A stretch of 53,142 nt of DNA from Salinisphaeraceae bacterium UBA4764. Its GTDB lineage: Bacteria; Pseudomonadota; Gammaproteobacteria; Nevskiales; Salinisphaeraceae. The notes under the pieces are model-generated. The model had not been told where the DNA came from and did not search any database. It worked only from the letters and a program-made list of their open reading frames with translations. Below are positions 52,113 to 53,142 of this stretch, one piece after another. A program made the translations under genes and the position numbers. The stretch's first letter is position 1. Every line of letters begins with the position of its first letter. The DNA is taken from positions 72,897 to 126,038 of the forward strand of contig DHHU01000048.1 in assembly GCA_002403445.1 (NCBI GenBank), read 5' to 3'.

Positions 52113-52970
52113 CTAACCCTGAGCCAGCCTCAATGCGCGCTGATAGGCGGAGTTGCGACTGATACCCAGCGTTCGGGACGCGATTTGCGCGGCTTGTCGG
52201 GTGCCGGCGATTGCCAGCAGCTCGGTCAGCAGCGTATCCAGCTCGACGCTAAAACGCTGACTGGCCGGGGTATCGGCGCCGGCAATACAGATAACGAATT
52301 CACCCCGAGAACGATTGGCATCAGCCGCCAGCCAATCTTCGCTTTTAGCCAGATCGGTCTGCACCGACTCTTCGAATCGCTTGGTCAACTCGCGGGCAAT
52401 GGTTACACTTCGGCCCTCCCCCAGCACCGTCCGGCAATCAGTGAGCATGGGCGCCAACCGCCGGCCCGCCTCAAAGACAATCAGGGTTCGTGTTTCCTCG
52501 ACCAACTCTGCAAGGCGACGACGCCGCGCAGGTGCCTTGTCTGGCAGAAACCCTTCGAAGACAAACCGGTTGGTCGGCAAACCAGCGACCGATAGAGCCG
52601 CGATTGCAGCACACGGGCCACTCACCGGACCCACTTTAATACCGCTGCGGCGTGCTGCGCGTACCAGTTCGAATCCGGGGTCGCTGATGCCCGGGGTCCC
52701 GGCATCGCTGATCAAGGCAATCGATTCACCCGCAACTAGGCGTGCGATGAGCGAATCGACGCGGCGGGTTTCATTGTGTTCGTGCAGCGAAATCTGGGGC
52801 GTGTGGATATCGAGTGTGCGTAACAAGATGCCGCTATGGCGTGTATCTTCCGCGGCGATGAGATCAACTGTCGCCAATATCTGGTGGGCGCGGGGCGATA
52901 ATTCCGCCCGATTGCCAATTGGGGTAGCTACAACATAAAGCATTCCCGGCGTAGCGGACGTTTCAGCCAT
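52113..52970 (-). CDS. rsmI: 16S rRNA (cytidine1402-2'-O)-methyltransferase RsmI
   Basis: A 285-residue tetrapyrrole-methylase-fold enzyme that 2'-O-methylates C1402 of 16S rRNA. LYVVATPIGNRAELSPRA near 11-28, AAEDTRHSGILL near 39-50, ALISDAGTPGISDPG near 84-98 with the SAM loop, and GPCAAIAALSVAGLPTNRF near 119-137 are classic. FEGFLP and ARELTKRFEE follow. No gene is complete upstream; 52971-53142 contains no recognised element. The gene precedes rnpB on the same strand, 46 bases away. Confidence 0.95.
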   Translation of the reverse strand: MAETSATPGMLYVVATPIGNRAELSPRAHQILATVDLIAAEDTRHSGILLRTLDIHTPQISLHEHNETRRVDSLIARLVAGESIALISDAGTPGISDPGFELVRAARRSGIKVGPVSGPCAAIAALSVAGLPTNRFVFEGFLPDKAPARRRRLAELVEETRTLIVFEAGRRLAPMLTDCRTVLGEGRSVTIARELTKRFEESVQTDLAKSEDWLAADANRSRGEFVICIAGADTPASQRFSVELDTLLTELLAIAGTRQAAQIASRTLGISRNSAYQRALRLAQG

Positions 52971-53142
52971 TTGTTTTTTGCCTCATCCAGTCCTGCATCA
53001 GGATACGCATCGTATCGATGAATCGGCACTGCCACTATTCTGAGACAGTCTCGGGGACTTTATTTAGACCCATATCCACGCCGGGCGTCGGTCTGATAAG
53101 GGGGCGAGGCGGCAAGCCGCATGGGTCGGGCGATTTGCTTAT

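Overview
The window looks like chromosomal DNA of a gammaproteobacterium of roughly 60% GC. The evidence is the gene order rsmI - rnpB - mraZ - rsmH - ftsL - ftsI - murE - murF - mraY - murD - ftsW - murG - murC - ftsQ - ftsA - ftsZ - lpxC, a meso-DAP type MurE, GreB, oligopeptidase B and an Aae-like efflux set. No rRNA or tRNA gene was seen, so the genus cannot be named.

Layout. Bases 1-2600 are a decaying zone: a wrecked PiT-type phosphate transporter, an intact DUF1992 gene and a wrecked macro-domain gene. Bases 2600-9300 hold housekeeping and accessory genes: oligopeptidase B, a YfcE-like phosphoesterase, SufT, a CbiX-like chelatase, TspO, two short-chain dehydrogenases, a small unknown protein and GreB. 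Bases 9270-12560 hold an aromatic-acid type efflux operon (FUSC, DUF1656, HlyD). Bases 12600-15560 are sparse, with a YgfF-like dehydrogenase and a dead IS30-family element.

The centre (15556-34708) is the most notable part: an apparent sphingolipid locus. A 12-gene minus-strand run starts with a fatty acyl-AMP ligase, a CerR-like reductase, an acyl carrier protein and a serine-palmitoyltransferase-like enzyme. It continues with a dehydrogenase, an aspartyl hydroxylase-like enzyme, an LpxL-type acyltransferase, a three-part glycosyltransferase/ELM1 fusion, a second ELM1 protein, a 2OG-Fe(II) oxygenase and two sulfotransferases. Divergent and nearby genes encode a bacterial ceramide synthase candidate, a MobA-like nucleotidyltransferase, a cytochrome P450, a ceramide/diacylglycerol kinase-like enzyme and a TAM41-like nucleotidyltransferase. 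My reading is that the first set builds ceramide on an ACP carrier and the rest decorate it with hydroxyl, acyl, sugar, phosphate and possibly sulfate groups. The tailoring roles are inference.

Bases 34705-52970 are the division and cell wall (dcw) cluster on the minus strand. It is tightly coupled by ATGA overlaps, lacks murB and ddl between murC and ftsQ, and is preceded by a clear promoter and a four-repeat MraZ operator. RNase P RNA and rsmI lie upstream. lpxC ends tail to tail with the sphingolipid locus.
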